Below are positions 63,370-64,000 of a DNA stretch of 64,000 nt, in pieces (position 1 is the stretch's first letter; the number at the start of each line of letters is the position of its first letter). The stretch comes from Scylla paramamosain. Taxonomy: Eukaryota > Arthropoda > Malacostraca > Decapoda > Portunidae. A program made the position numbers and the translations under genes. The stretch covers positions 7,465,868 to 7,529,867 of the forward strand of contig NC_087183.1 of the NCBI RefSeq assembly GCF_035594125.1. The letters run 5' to 3'. The notes beneath the pieces are model-generated. The model saw nothing but the letters and a program-made list of their open reading frames with translations, had not been told where the DNA came from and made no database searches.

Positions 63370-64000
63370 GTAAAGAGACAGGAGAGAAGATGAAAGTGGA
63401 AGGGAGAGAGCCTCAAGTGTCTGTTCATAACTCTGACGCGAGGATGTGACGTGAAAATTGGATAAAAGTATAAGGAAATGGAAATCAGGGGGAAAATATA
63501 GCTGGAAAGGATAAACTGGTAAGCTGACACGTAATAAAAAAAAAATGTTGAAGATGAAGATTTACAAGATGACAATGAAACGAGAGGGAGAGGAAGGACA
63601 CTAGGGCAATAAGTAAAAAAAAAAAAATAATAATAATAAAAAAATAAATAAATTATGGTATTGAAGTGAATGATTTTGTGGGCAGTACCTCTCACGAAAC
63701 ACTTTAGTAGGTAAGAAGAACAGGGAGGAGGGAACAGTGTGGTGGTGACGCTCCAAGGGCGTGATAGTGTAGAGGGAGAGTGAGAGAGCACCGTATTCTG
63801 AAACACATCTGCGCCGCATCTTCACTACATTCAAAAAAGGCTCTAATTGAAGTGACACGGGTTCTTAGGGATATTTTTATGGTTCTCGTGACAGATTAAC
63901 ATTATTTATATATTATGAACAAGAGGAACACTCTGGAGAACCTGGCTAATCATCTCTGTGGCCTTAGAAAATAGTAGTAGTGAGAGAGTATAGAGTTTCT

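Larger units (their letters stand above)
56714..64000. other. Distal region with no secure gene
   Basis: AT-rich DNA with (CT)n at 59484-59569, (AG)n at 61462-61541, a CCATCC/CCACC low-complexity stretch at 60180-60320, short (CA)n at about 60688-60709 and (GT)n at about 61014-61034. From about 61600 the DNA becomes richer in CpG, which may mark the 5' end of a gene that continues past the window. Two weak coding candidates (58801-59124 minus, 63243-63369 plus) are listed separately. Confidence 0.5.

Overview
The window is nuclear eukaryotic DNA. Coding information sits in small exons with GT/AG introns, and at least about 3.6 kb is dinucleotide or trinucleotide microsatellite ((CT/AG)n, (CA/GT)n, (AT)n, (ATT)n). 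Three invertebrate-type genes, an intron-bearing Tc1-like element, a CR1/jockey-type LINE fragment and this SSR load fit an arthropod, most likely a decapod crustacean. The species cannot be fixed from the sequence. Almost all long open frames that consist of SLSL, RERE, YIYI, HTHT or CVCV are translated microsatellites and are not genes.

Layout. 1-5174: AT-rich, SSR-rich DNA with no recognisable gene. 5407-29921 (+): a phafin / PLEKHF (Drosophila rush-type) PH-FYVE gene. It has two alternative coding first exons (5407-5422 and 12397-12436) and nine shared exons from 17435 to 29921. 29922-35797: convergent 3' region. 48127-35798 (-): RMND1, a mitochondrial DUF155 protein, with seven coding exons and a probable 5'UTR exon ending at 48320. 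Its 5.8-kb intron 4 holds a full-length, intron-containing Tc1-like transposase that has lost two catalytic aspartates (39604-40889, -) and a 5'-truncated LINE (about 41780-42796, +). About 48540-50069: divergent promoter region. 50070-55516 (+): an EF-hand rhomboid intramembrane protease (RHBDL/rhomboid-4 type) in seven exons. 55517-64000: its 3' region, then SSR-rich DNA with two weak exon candidates.

The three genes are unrelated in function (endosomal PI3P effector, mitochondrial translation factor, membrane protease), so this is an ordinary genomic neighbourhood and not a system. The main interest lies in gene architecture. Microsatellites lie within about 0-40 nt of many splice sites. 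One NAGNAG acceptor sits just behind an (AG)41 tract. Complementary (CU)n/(GA)n tracts bracket whole exons, including the FYVE-coding pair and RMND1 exon 2, in ways that would keep the reading frame if the exons were looped out. The transposase ORF is intact although its catalytic core is disabled.
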